Origin: Lachnospiraceae bacterium
GTDB taxonomy: Bacteria > Bacillota > Clostridia > Lachnospirales > Lachnospiraceae
Direction: 5' to 3'
Assembly (NCBI GenBank): GCA_017524595.1
Contig: JAFXVI010000062.1
Span: 1 to 41,111 of the forward strand
Length of the DNA: 41,111 nt
Of this stretch, positions 1 through 8,273 are shown piece by piece (position 1 is the first letter of the stretch; each line of letters begins with the position of its first letter). The translations under genes and the position numbers were made by a program. The notes under the pieces were generated by a model that was given only the letters and a program-made list of their open reading frames with translations, did not search any database and was not told where the DNA came from.

Positions 1-642
1 CGCTCCCATCCTGCCGATTATATCGGATCCTCTGAAAGCCCGTTTAAGTATCCTTGCAAGCTCAACCAGTACACCGTCTGCACTGACACTGTTGCTCATC
101 TCCCTTAAGTCACCGTAATCATCAACATCAACAAGCATAAGACTGGGAACGGCCTCTGCACTCATTGTTCCAATATACTCATCCGTAAGCCTCAAGAAAG
201 TCTCACTGTTATACAAACGTGTAAGAGGATCTTTATTCTTCTCGCGTTCATCATTACTGTTCTTAGTCTCATCATCAATATATGTCATAGTGCCATAAAG
301 TACACCGGCACCGGCACCGTCGCCATTCTCCCTAATCCTTCCCTTTATCTGGTACCAGAAAAATTCTCCTGAAAAATCAAGAAAGCGAACATATTCCATC
401 TTCACTTTGCCTTCTTCCGGCGGCACTGTGAAGAAAGATATCGCTTTCTTTACATCATCGCTGTGTATCTTACCCCTTGCACCTATATTTTCCGCAAAAG
501 CGGAAACAACATGCGGTACAGGTATATATTTGTCTATATTATCAGAAAAACTGATCACATCACTTCCCGGATCATATTCAAAAGCTATGATATCATTAAG
601 ATCTATGACATCCCTGAACAGATTTTCTCTTGAATTATTCAT
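1..642 (-). CDS. PAS-GGDEF protein, truncated at window edge, degenerate active site
   Basis: The first 214 residues are visible and the C-terminus runs off the left edge. Residues about 10-125 look like a PAS_3-type sensor (HSDDV and then a YVRFLDFSGEFFWYQ strand pair), followed by a GGDEF domain starting at KDPLTRLYN. The catalytic half-site is abnormal: where family members have FKxxNDxxGHxxGD this protein has YGDLREMSNSVSAD, so the guanine-contacting Asn and Asp are lost, and the signature loop begins R-M-G-A instead of RxGG. The I-site RxxD is kept as RGSD just upstream. Such proteins are usually non-catalytic cyclic-di-GMP receptors; that is inference here. The start ATG at 642 follows a GGGG Shine-Dalgarno 7 nt away and a promoter at 696-724. 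Confidence 0.85.
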   Translation of the reverse strand, partial: MNNSRENLFRDVIDLNDIIAFEYDPGSDVISFSDNIDKYIPVPHVVSAFAENIGARGKIHSDDVKKAISFFTVPPEEGKVKMEYVRFLDFSGEFFWYQIKGRIRENGDGAGAGVLYGTMTYIDDETKNSNDEREKNKDPLTRLYNSETFLRLTDEYIGTMSAEAVPSLMLVDVDDYGDLREMSNSVSADGVLVELARILKRAFRGSDIIGRMGA

Positions 643-695
643 TGGTCTACCCCGTCTCTTTCCCAAAGCACTGTTTTCAATGAATATACAGAATA

Positions 696-724
696 ATTAT
701 ACATAATAATCAGGTCCACAACAA
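696..724 (-). promoter_or_regulatory. sigma-A promoter for the PAS-GGDEF gene
   Basis: On the minus strand TTGTTG and TATAAT are separated by exactly 17 bp. The predicted start near 689 gives a leader of about 47 nt ahead of the ATG at 642. Confidence 0.6.
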
Positions 725-768
725 GCTTTTGAACAATTTTATAACAGATTTTCCATAATTCTTCTCTT

Positions 769-1938
769 TCATCCAAGAAAGCCTGAAAAAACATGATTCC
801 CATAGTCTATACCCCTGTCGGTAAGCATGAAGCGTTCGCCTGTCTTTACCAGAAGGCCTTCGTCCGTAAACTTCTTTATCTCCCTACCGTACTGACTTAT
901 AAGCGATACTCCAAACTCCCTTTCAAAATCATTTGCCGACACTCCTTCACTCATTCTGAGCCCAAGGAACATGAATTCCTCCATGCGATCCCTCTTAGTA
1001 AGTTTTATCTTCTCTTCAAATGGTATTTCAGACGGAATATGGTTTACATAATCTTTGAATATCGAGGTGTTTTTGTATCTAATATTCCCGATAAACGATG
1101 AAGCACCAAGCCCGAATCCGAAATAATCTCTCCTCTTCCAGTATGATATATTGTGCCTGCTTTCATGATCCGGTATTGCGAAATTGGATATTTCATATCT
1201 GCTGTACCCATACTTTTTAAGTCTTCTCACCGTTTCGTGATACATCATCCTCTCGGTATCTTCATCAACAGGCCTTCTCTCATCCGTACCGTATTTTTCA
1301 TAAAAAGGCGTACCTTCTTCTATGATCAGGCTGTAGGCCGAAATATGCTCCGGCGACATGTCCGCGATCGTATCTACTGAATACATAAGTGAATCCATTG
1401 TCTGATAAGGTATCGCCATCATAATATCCACATTTATATTTTTATATCCAACATCTCTTGCATCCCTGTAAACATTGACAAAATCCCTGAAACTGTGAAT
1501 CCGTCCCAATGCTTTCAGTTCATTGTCGTTTACCGACTGCAAACCGATACTAAGTCTGTTTATCCCGTATTCTTTATATGCACTGAGCTTCTCATTTGTA
1601 ACCGTCCCCGGGTTAACCTCTATGGTTATCTCCATATTGCAGGGATCCGCAATATCAAACTCATCAAAAATGCACTCAAGAATCCTTTCTGTCATATGGA
1701 CATCAATACAACTGGGAGTTCCACCGCCTATATAAATGGTTTGCAGATTATATAAAACATCAGCAACGCCATACCTTGATCTACGTCCCTTTATCTCATC
1801 AATAAGAGCAGATATATATGCTTTCTTCTCTTTTTCATCCGTGTTGAACGAGAGAAAATCACAATAATTGCATTTATGTACACAAAACGGTATATGTATG
1901 TATATTCCAAGGGGGATTTTTTTTTCCATAACAAACAT
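769..1938 (-). CDS. hemW: Radical SAM heme chaperone HemW (HemN-like)
   Basis: Radical SAM protein of 389 residues with the N-terminal GIYIHIPFC block and the 4Fe-4S motif C19-x3-C23-x2-C26. The residue two after the last Cys is Phe, not the extra Cys of genuine coproporphyrinogen dehydrogenase (CX3CX2CXC), which points to HemW, a heme-binding chaperone that delivers heme to respiratory or other hemoproteins. The IYIGGGTPS, IGLQS and RYEISNFA blocks and the C-terminal HemN_C winged-helix region are present and the length is normal. The start is uncertain: residue 1 (1938) or Met4 (1929) both fit, and neither has a Shine-Dalgarno because a stable hairpin occupies that position. In Bacillus and relatives hemW follows lepA directly; here two genes lie between them. 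Confidence 0.93.
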   Translation of the reverse strand: MFVMEKKIPLGIYIHIPFCVHKCNYCDFLSFNTDEKEKKAYISALIDEIKGRRSRYGVADVLYNLQTIYIGGGTPSCIDVHMTERILECIFDEFDIADPCNMEITIEVNPGTVTNEKLSAYKEYGINRLSIGLQSVNDNELKALGRIHSFRDFVNVYRDARDVGYKNINVDIMMAIPYQTMDSLMYSVDTIADMSPEHISAYSLIIEEGTPFYEKYGTDERRPVDEDTERMMYHETVRRLKKYGYSRYEISNFAIPDHESRHNISYWKRRDYFGFGLGASSFIGNIRYKNTSIFKDYVNHIPSEIPFEEKIKLTKRDRMEEFMFLGLRMSEGVSANDFEREFGVSLISQYGREIKKFTDEGLLVKTGERFMLTDRGIDYGNHVFSGFLG

Positions 1939-1971
1939 AAAAAGCAGGAAAGCTAAAATGCTTCCCTGCTT
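1934..1971 (-). terminator. Hairpin with U-tract abutting the hemW start
   Basis: In minus-strand RNA, arms 1960-1971 and 1942-1953 form a 12-bp stem (one G-U pair) with loop AUUUUA, followed by UUUAUGUUUG. It has the form of an intrinsic terminator, but the U-tract runs into the hemW start codon. It could end the transcript of the repeat protein gene, attenuate hemW, or sequester translation initiation. Confidence 0.6.
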
Positions 1972-2042
1972 CTATTATAATTTAAACACCTGTACTGATT
2001 ACGACTTTAAACAAGATACAATATGATCTGCGTAGTATGATT

Positions 2043-2070
2043 ATTATAATTCGCGACTTATATAATCCAA
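2043..2070 (-). promoter_or_regulatory. Putative sigma-A promoter for hemW
   Basis: TTGGAT and TATAAT with a 16-bp spacer on the minus strand. It would give a leader of about 100 nt containing the hairpin at 1942-1971. The rest of the 1939-2209 gap shows nothing else recognisable. Confidence 0.45.
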
Positions 2071-2209
2071 CTACTGTAATTCCCGGATCATATGGTATTC
2101 CGTTATAGCGATTAAAAAAGTGATCTGTTCAATCCAGTATCTATCAAAAACCAAACTTATACGATCAAATAAAGGACTTACAACAAAAACTGAATCTTCC
2201 TGTATTCCC

Positions 2210-3061
2210 TTACGGAGCACCTACAGTCGCATGTATGGATGCCAGATATGCGATACCCCTTGCAAGCCCATCTGCTGCCTGGCGGCTAACCTCTGCCTGT
2301 GCAGCCACTGTTGCAACATTTATCGAATTAAGGTATGCAAGTCCACTTTCAGCACCTGCTGCCGCCTGACGGTCTCTGTCAGCTGCAGATGCCACGGTTC
2401 TTGCATTTATATCATTGAGGAATGCCATCTCCCTCTCAAGACCCTTCTCAGTCTCGGGAAGAAGTGACGGATTAACAGACTGAATATAATCTATTTCCTT
2501 CTTTGCGCTTGCGGCAATCTCAGCATCCCTTGCATTTATTGCCGCTACAGTTGCCTCATTGATCGATTTAAGGTATGCTTGTCCTTTTGTAAGGCCTTCA
2601 ATTGCCTGACGATCTCTCTCTGCCGCTGCTGCTGCAGTGGCTTTATTAATTGAGTCAAGATATTCCTGTCCCTTTTTAAGACCTTCAACTGCCTGACGGT
2701 CTCTATCAGCTGCTGAAGCTGCCGTTGCTGCCCATATTGATTCAAGATATGCCTGTCCTTTGGTTGCGCCTTCTGCTGCCTGACGATCTGTTTCTATTGC
2801 TGCTGCTACAGTAGATTCCTGTATTGACTTAAGATAAGCTATTCCTCTCTCGTATCCGCTCTGAGCTTCTGCAACAACAGATGAAGTCTCAGGAGATATC
2901 TGTGTAGACTTAAGATATGCCATGCCTCTCTCGTATCCGCTTTGTGCTTCAGAAATAACGTCTGCCTTTACAGGTACCACAAATGCAATTGCAACCAATC
3001 CTACCAAAGCTGCCTTGGCGATAACCTTACCTAACTTGCTCATAATCTCCATGTTCTTCAT
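2210..3061 (-). CDS. Secreted helical-repeat protein of unknown function
   Basis: I do not recognise a family. The 283-residue product has a Sec signal peptide (basic start, hydrophobic stretch about 13-30, likely cleavage after VKA at residue 33). The mature part is almost entirely eight or nine tandem units of 27-29 residues, each carrying a variant of QAxEGLxKGQAYLxSIxxAT followed by an Ala-rich stretch ending in RDR. The pattern predicts pairs of amphipathic helices; there is no Cys, no sortase motif and no C-terminal anchor, so the protein is probably released or bound to another surface component. The ATG is preceded by GGAGG at good spacing, and the gene has its own promoter with an operator-like palindrome. 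It interrupts the usual lepA-hemW neighbourhood, which suggests lineage-specific gain. Confidence is high that it is a gene, low on role. Confidence 0.85.
   Translation of the reverse strand: MKNMEIMSKLGKVIAKAALVGLVAIAFVVPVKADVISEAQSGYERGMAYLKSTQISPETSSVVAEAQSGYERGIAYLKSIQESTVAAAIETDRQAAEGATKGQAYLESIWAATAASAADRDRQAVEGLKKGQEYLDSINKATAAAAAERDRQAIEGLTKGQAYLKSINEATVAAINARDAEIAASAKKEIDYIQSVNPSLLPETEKGLEREMAFLNDINARTVASAADRDRQAAAGAESGLAYLNSINVATVAAQAEVSRQAADGLARGIAYLASIHATVGAP
2213..2944 (-). repeat. Tandem coding repeats, period 81-87 bp
   Basis: Protein repeats starting at residue 40 recur every 27 residues in the first two units and every 29 in most of the rest. The conserved core is E/QAxxG, then KGQAYLxSI, then an Ala-rich spacer and RDRQ. 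One unit (around residues 175-205, containing NPSLLPETEKG) is divergent and breaks the period. Confidence 0.85.
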
Positions 3062-3113
3062 AATCAGATCCTCCTTTTGATCGTAAGTCGTTTTTGTTGT
3101 TTTTTATTTGTTA

Positions 3114-3131
3114 CACGTTTTCGAAAGCGTG
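3114..3131. promoter_or_regulatory. 18-bp near-perfect palindrome, candidate operator
   Basis: CACGTTTTCGAAAGCGTG is self-complementary except for one T/G pair. It covers about +1 to +17 of the predicted transcript of the repeat protein gene, a typical repressor position. The regulator is unknown. Confidence 0.5.
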
Positions 3132-3136
3132 ACTAT

Positions 3137-3166
3137 ATTATAAATCAAAATACTCTATTATGTAAA
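3137..3166 (-). promoter_or_regulatory. sigma-A promoter of the repeat protein gene
   Basis: TTTACA and TATAAT with an 18-bp spacer on the minus strand, giving a start near 3130 and a leader of about 70 nt. Upstream (3167-3407) I see only AT-rich sequence and one weak hairpin. Confidence 0.65.
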
Positions 3167-3276
3167 GTGAATTATTTGAATTTTCAGGAATTCTTAAACA
3201 ATGTGCCGAATTGTCTAAATATAGTATATAATTAGAAAAAAAACCTATATGTAGTATGGGAAAATGAATCATAAAC

Positions 3277-3310
3277 ATGCGGAAATCACTCTGTTTTTAT
3301 CAATCCGCAT
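3277..3310 (-). terminator. Weak hairpin downstream of the cNMP-binding gene
   Basis: A 7-bp stem (ATGCGGA / TCCGCAT) with a 20-nt loop, followed on the minus strand by the T-rich run GTTTATGATTCATTTT. It is the only terminator candidate after the purB-to-cNMP run and is marginal. Confidence 0.3.
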
Positions 3311-3407
3311 ATTCGTCGGGCATCATTCGTTTATTCGTATTTGTTTCAACCATGAATCTGTTGCCGGATCACATGGTAACACAAAGCAAAAAATGATCAT
3401 AATATCT

Positions 3408-3920
3408 TCAGGGCAAATCCGGTCTGTTGAGAAAATGCATCTTCCCTCTCTTATCATACCAGGGATCCTTTGGATTATACACTGCATAGTTGCGTATATT
3501 ACGCTGAGTCCGTTTGACTATATCCTGAATATCTTTCTCTGCTGTCTTCACATCCTCTGATAAAAGATCTATCTGATGCTGCATGAGCATCATCATGCGA
3601 GCCATATTCCTCATTATATCGATTATGTTTTTATGATTCTGCTGCACAAAATCACCCATCTCACCCTCGGACACACGCATGGCATAGACATCTGTATACG
3701 CAACGACCGTATATATCGCGGGTTGGTGAAGCAGCAGACCAAACTCGCCAAAGCAGGATTGAGGGCCTATTATGCCAAGCAGGACTTCCTGATCTGTACC
3801 ATAACCCGTATACAATTCCACATTTCCCTGCAGTATCTTGTACATATCAATATTGATCTCGCCTTCCTTAAGTATCACGCTGTCCTGAGGGAAGCTTATT
3901 ATCTTTCCTGTATTATCCAT
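3408..3920 (-). CDS. Orphan cyclic-nucleotide-binding-fold protein
   Basis: A 170-residue protein with a single cNMP-binding/Crp-type beta-roll at about residues 5-105 (ILQGNVELYTG, GPQSCFGEFGLL) and then a long helical tail (residues 110-150). There is no helix-turn-helix, so it is not a Crp-family transcription factor. In the phosphate-binding cassette the FGE is kept, but the Arg that contacts the cyclic phosphate in CRP is replaced by Ile (around QPAIYTVVA), so it may bind another ligand or none. It follows lepA by 17 nt with an AGAGAGGATGA ribosome site and is probably cotranscribed with it. Its function is unknown; stand-alone domains of this type often work through protein partners. 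Confidence 0.75.
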   Translation of the reverse strand: MDNTGKIISFPQDSVILKEGEINIDMYKILQGNVELYTGYGTDQEVLLGIIGPQSCFGEFGLLLHQPAIYTVVAYTDVYAMRVSEGEMGDFVQQNHKNIIDIMRNMARMMMLMQHQIDLLSEDVKTAEKDIQDIVKRTQRNIRNYAVYNPKDPWYDKRGKMHFLNRPDLP

Positions 3921-3937
3921 AATTCATCCTCTCTTTC

Positions 3938-5755
3938 CTACTTGTCATCGTCCAACTTAAGCACACTCATGAATGCCTTCTGTGGTATTTCGACATTTCC
4001 TATCTGGCGCATGCGCTTTTTGCCTTCCTTTTGTTTCTCGAGCAGTTTCTTCTTTCGGGTTATGTCTCCGCCGTAACACTTGGCAAGCACATCCTTACGC
4101 ATGGCCTTTACAGTCTCGCGGGCGATTATCTTGCTTCCAATGGCTGCCTGTATCGGTATTTCGAAAAGATGGCGCGGTATCTCTTCCTTTAAACGTTCAC
4201 ACATCTTCCGCCCTCGCTCATATGCGCTTTCTGCATGTACTATGAAGCTTAATGCGTCAACTTCTTCCTTATTTATAAGTATATCAAGTTTTACCAGCTC
4301 TGATTTCTCGTATCCCTTCATCTCATAATCAAAGGATGCATATCCCCTGGATCGTGACTTTAAGGCATCGAAAAAGTCATATATTATCTCATTAAGAGGC
4401 AGTTCATACTTAAGAAGAGCCCGGGTCTCTTCCATGTATTCCATGCTGACATATTTGCCGCGTCTTTCCTGACACAGTTCCATTATCGGCCCGACAAAAT
4501 CCTTAGTTACCATTATCTCAGCGTCTACTATCGGCTCCTCCATATAATCTATCTCTGAAGGATCAGGCAGATTGGTCGGATTAGTCAGGTCTATAACCTC
4601 ACCGTCAGTCTTATGTACCTTATAAATGACGCTCGGCGCTGTAGTCACAAGATCAAGGTTATACTCCCTCTCAAGCCTTTCCTGAATTACCTCAAGATGA
4701 AGAAGCCCGAGAAATCCACACCTGAATCCAAACCCGAGCGCAACAGATGTCTCGGGCTCATAATTAAGGGAAGCATCGTTAAGCTGAAGCTTCTCGAGCG
4801 CATCACGAAGATCGGGATACTTTGCTCCGTCAGCAGGATACATACCACAATATACCATAGACAGAACCTTCTTATATCCCGGAAGTGCTTCATCGCATGG
4901 CTTCTCTGCATTGGTTATGGTATCACCGACCGCCGTATCTCTGACATTCTTAATACTCGCCGTGACATAACCTACCATTCCCGCAGATAATTCAACACAC
5001 GGAATGAATTGTCCCGCTCCGAAATATCCAACCTCAACTACCTCGGCAGTAGCACCGGTAGCCATCATTCTAATGGGGGTTCCTTTCTTTACAGACCCGT
5101 CCATCAGGCGCACAAATGCAATGGCTCCCTTATAGGAATCATAAAGAGAATCAAATATAAGCGCTTTAAGCGGCTTGTTTCTGTCACCCTTCGGTGGCGG
5201 TATTTTGCTGACTACCTGCTCAAGCACCTCATCTATTCCGATACCGTTTTTAGCCGATATCCTCGGTGCATCCTGCGCTTCTATCCCTATCACATCTTCT
5301 ATCTCATTGACTACGCGTTCAGGATCCGCACTCGGCAGGTCTATCTTGTTAATCACGGGAAATACGTCAAGATCATGGTCTAGCGCCAAATACACATTTG
5401 CCAGCGTCTGTGCTTCTATGCCCTGAGCCGCATCCACCACAAGAATAGCTCCGTCACAGGCCGCAAGACTTCTTGACACTTCATAGTTAAAATCCACATG
5501 CCCCGGTGTATCAATAAGATTGAAGATGTATTCCTCACCATTCTTTGCCTTATATACAGTACGCACTGCCTGTGATTTTATTGTTATTCCTCTCTCGCGC
5601 TCAAGATCCATATTATCAAGGATCTGAGCCTGCATCTCACGACTCGTAAGTAACCCTGTACTCTCAATTATCCTGTCGGCAAGAGTTGATTTGCCATGAT
5701 CTATATGTGCTATTATACAAAAATTCCTTATCTTGCTCTGATCTATATTTGACAT
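3938..5755 (-). CDS. lepA: Elongation factor 4 (LepA), ribosome-associated GTPase
   Basis: Full-length LepA of 605 residues. The G motifs are clear: AHIDHGKS (P-loop, about 16-23), RGITI (switch I), DTPGHVDF and NKIDLP. They are followed by EF-G-like domains II, III and V and the LepA-specific C-terminal domain that ends in [18 protein letters not shown], near KCYGGDITR. LepA acts on stalled or maturing 70S ribosomes (translation initiation, back-translocation). The start has a GGAGG ribosome site. The gene lies 13 nt downstream of a VanZ-family gene. Confidence 0.98.
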   Translation of the reverse strand: MSNIDQSKIRNFCIIAHIDHGKSTLADRIIESTGLLTSREMQAQILDNMDLERERGITIKSQAVRTVYKAKNGEEYIFNLIDTPGHVDFNYEVSRSLAACDGAILVVDAAQGIEAQTLANVYLALDHDLDVFPVINKIDLPSADPERVVNEIEDVIGIEAQDAPRISAKNGIGIDEVLEQVVSKIPPPKGDRNKPLKALIFDSLYDSYKGAIAFVRLMDGSVKKGTPIRMMATGATAEVVEVGYFGAGQFIPCVELSAGMVGYVTASIKNVRDTAVGDTITNAEKPCDEALPGYKKVLSMVYCGMYPADGAKYPDLRDALEKLQLNDASLNYEPETSVALGFGFRCGFLGLLHLEVIQERLEREYNLDLVTTAPSVIYKVHKTDGEVIDLTNPTNLPDPSEIDYMEEPIVDAEIMVTKDFVGPIMELCQERRGKYVSMEYMEETRALLKYELPLNEIIYDFFDALKSRSRGYASFDYEMKGYEKSELVKLDILINKEEVDALSFIVHAESAYERGRKMCERLKEEIPRHLFEIPIQAAIGSKIIARETVKAMRKDVLAKCYGGDITRKKKLLEKQKEGKKRMRQIGNVEIPQKAFMSVLKLDDDK

Positions 5756-5768
5756 AAAGCCTCCGAAG

Positions 5769-6884
5769 TCACTTGAATATTGAAACAGTCTGTTTTATCT
5801 TATTATGAGCATTATAGTAACGGATAAGCGCAAGGACTATCAGGATCATAAGCAACATGGTAACAGAACCCGAACAATCGATGAAAACATCCTTTATCGA
5901 TCTGTTCCTTCCTTCAACAAAGCCCTGATTAACCTCATCAGCTACAGCTATCATCGCTGCAAGGATAAATGAAAAAATAAATGCAATGCTGTTCCTTAAG
6001 CGCCTGCAGTATAGGAACACAAATGTAAAGAAGGTAAGCAGGCCAAACTCGGTAAAATGCGCACCCTTTCTTACATAAATCTCATATTCCGGAACCAGAT
6101 TCTGTATCTTCTCCGCCGTCCAGCCAAAACCCAGCAATTTGTTGACAATATAAAGAAGTTTCTCGGTCACAAACTTGCTAAGTTCACCCGATTGATCGGC
6201 ATTATCATTTCCAAATCCAAGAATGAGCATGATCGAAAGTATCACCGGCAAAAGCTGGATCACAAAAAGTGTGATACGGTTTATCTGCTGTTCATGCCTG
6301 CTCAGCGGAAGCTGAGACTCATGCTTAAAAGCAATATAACTGTGATATATGAGCCAGAATACAATATATCCCATGATCGCACCGCCGGTGTTCAACAGGA
6401 TATCATCTATCTCAAAAAAACCGCGCCCTGTTAGAAGCTGTGTGAGCTCTATGAGCATACTCGATACAAAGGCTGCCAGCACAAGGTTCCACCATTTCTT
6501 AAAAAATCGGTTCATAAGCGGTACCAGCACGCCAAAAGGGATAAACAGGAGCACATTCTCAAGTGCAAATGCAGATAAAGATCCATCGGCACTCCAGGTC
6601 CCGAATATCTCAAGATTGACATTAACTGCCCTGCTTCCCGCCTCGCGCCCTGACAAGGTGATCGACATCAGGTATGACAGATATACACACAATATACCAA
6701 ACAAACCGACTGACACCATCATCTGCCACAGTTTGTCGCACTTTTTTCTTCTTAATTTCTTTACTATATTCTTTGTAATTACAAAGAAAATATATATAAG
6801 GACTGCCTCACTTGCAAAAGTCAATGCCTGATCATCAAAGCTCCGCAAGGCAATCCATATATCATTAAGCGCTCTTATAAGCAT
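5769..6884 (-). CDS. Tandem VanZ-family membrane protein
   Basis: A 371-residue polytopic membrane protein. The C-terminal half is a typical VanZ domain ([15 protein letters not shown], then [20 protein letters not shown] and a final TM helix). The N-terminal half repeats the same plan: a helix with [15 protein letters not shown], then [21 protein letters not shown] and GGAIMGY. It therefore appears to be an internal duplication of about 170 residues per unit. VanZ was named for low-level teicoplanin resistance, but most homologues have no known biochemical role. An AAGGAGC site precedes the ATG. It lies between purA (34 nt upstream) and lepA, probably in the same transcript. Confidence 0.88.
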   Translation of the reverse strand: MLIRALNDIWIALRSFDDQALTFASEAVLIYIFFVITKNIVKKLRRKKCDKLWQMMVSVGLFGILCVYLSYLMSITLSGREAGSRAVNVNLEIFGTWSADGSLSAFALENVLLFIPFGVLVPLMNRFFKKWWNLVLAAFVSSMLIELTQLLTGRGFFEIDDILLNTGGAIMGYIVFWLIYHSYIAFKHESQLPLSRHEQQINRITLFVIQLLPVILSIMLILGFGNDNADQSGELSKFVTEKLLYIVNKLLGFGWTAEKIQNLVPEYEIYVRKGAHFTEFGLLTFFTFVFLYCRRLRNSIAFIFSFILAAMIAVADEVNQGFVEGRNRSIKDVFIDCSGSVTMLLMILIVLALIRYYNAHNKIKQTVSIFK

Positions 6885-6917
6885 TCAGTCTGCTCCTTAA
6901 GTATAATGAAGGAGTAT

Positions 6918-8195
6918 CTACCTGTATATAATATCATCCCTTGAAGGACCGTTGCTTATCATGGTTATCGGGAAACCTATCTTCTTCTCTATGAACTCAA
7001 TATATCCCCGGCAGTTCTCGGGAAGTTCCTCATATTTCCTGATCCCGCGTATATCGCACTTCCATCCGGGAAGGATTTCAAGCACAGGCTTTGCTTTCTC
7101 CAACAGCCCTGTTGTAGGAAAATCAGTCGTAACCTTACCATCTATCTCGTACCCAGTACAAACAGGTATCCGGTCAAGATATCCCAGCACATCAAGAACC
7201 GTGAAAGCAACATCTGTAGTTCCCTGGATACGGCAACCGTATTTACTTGCTACACAGTCAAACCACCCCATTCTTCTAGGACGCCCTGTCGTTGCGCCAT
7301 ATTCTCCCCCGTCTCCGCCACGGTTCCTTAATTCATCAGCTTCATCCCCGAAAATTTCGGATACAAATGCCCCCGCACCGACTGCCGAAGAATATGCCTT
7401 GCATACGGTGATTACCTGCTTTATCTCGTAAGGCGGTATGCCGGCACCTATCGCTCCGTAAGCCGCAAGAGTTGACGATGACGTTACCATTGGATAAATG
7501 CCGTGATCCGGATCCTTAAGTGAACCTAGCTGTCCTTCAAGCAGGATATTCTTACCGTCCTGTATTGCATTCCAAAGGAACAGGGAAGTATCACCAACAT
7601 ACGGTTTTACCATCTCCTTATATTCCATAAGGGTATCATACAGCCCATTCTCATCAATCTCAGGCTTGTTATACAGATCCTTAAGCATTACATTCTTTAT
7701 CGTACATACCCTTGATATCTTCTCCTTAAGCACTGCTTCATCATCAAACAGTTCGCTCACCTGAAAACCGATCTTGGCATATTTATCCGAGTAGAACGGT
7801 GCTATACCTGACTTTGTGGAGCCGAATGATTTTCCGGCAAGCCTTGCTTCCTCATATGTATCAAAATCAATATGATATGGCATTACCATCTGCGCACGGT
7901 CAGATATAAGTAATTTGGGCATGGGAACTCCCTTGGATGTAATATCGTTTATCTCCTTGAACAGAACCGGGATATTGAGAGCCACTCCGTTACCTATGAC
8001 GCTGGTGATATGATCATAAAAAACCCCTGAAGGAAGCGTATGCAGTGCAAACTTGCCGTAATTATTGACTATGGTATGTCCTGCATTTGCGCCTCCCTGA
8101 AAACGCACCACTATGTCAGCATCCTGAGCAAGCATATCTGTCATCTTGCCCTTGCCTTCATCACCCCAATTAGCTCCTACTATCGCCTTGACCAT
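6918..8195 (-). CDS. purA: Adenylosuccinate synthetase
   Basis: Catalyses IMP + aspartate + GTP to adenylosuccinate, the first committed step to AMP. The 425-residue product has the GDEGKGK loop at residues 11-17 with the catalytic Asp, the GGANAGHTIV block with catalytic His40, GSTKSGIAP, and TTGRPRRMGWFD for nucleotide binding. The length is normal and nothing is degenerate. The start ATG at 8195 has a strong AAAGGAGGTAAACAGG site. purB, 78 nt upstream, encodes the next enzyme, so the pair form an AMP branch unit. Confidence 0.98.
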   Translation of the reverse strand: MVKAIVGANWGDEGKGKMTDMLAQDADIVVRFQGGANAGHTIVNNYGKFALHTLPSGVFYDHITSVIGNGVALNIPVLFKEINDITSKGVPMPKLLISDRAQMVMPYHIDFDTYEEARLAGKSFGSTKSGIAPFYSDKYAKIGFQVSELFDDEAVLKEKISRVCTIKNVMLKDLYNKPEIDENGLYDTLMEYKEMVKPYVGDTSLFLWNAIQDGKNILLEGQLGSLKDPDHGIYPMVTSSSTLAAYGAIGAGIPPYEIKQVITVCKAYSSAVGAGAFVSEIFGDEADELRNRGGDGGEYGATTGRPRRMGWFDCVASKYGCRIQGTTDVAFTVLDVLGYLDRIPVCTGYEIDGKVTTDFPTTGLLEKAKPVLEILPGWKCDIRGIRKYEELPENCRGYIEFIEKKIGFPITMISNGPSRDDIIYR

Positions 8196-8273
8196 CCTGT
8201 TTACCTCCTTTGGTACGAGAAATACCGCTTACGACTGTCTCCTCATGCCTCACTAAATATCCTGTGTTTATTA

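Noticed and set aside
3264..3560. Plus-strand frame of 98 codons antisense to the cNMP-binding gene
   Set aside because: It lies over a well-supported minus-strand gene and has no ribosome site or recognisable domain.
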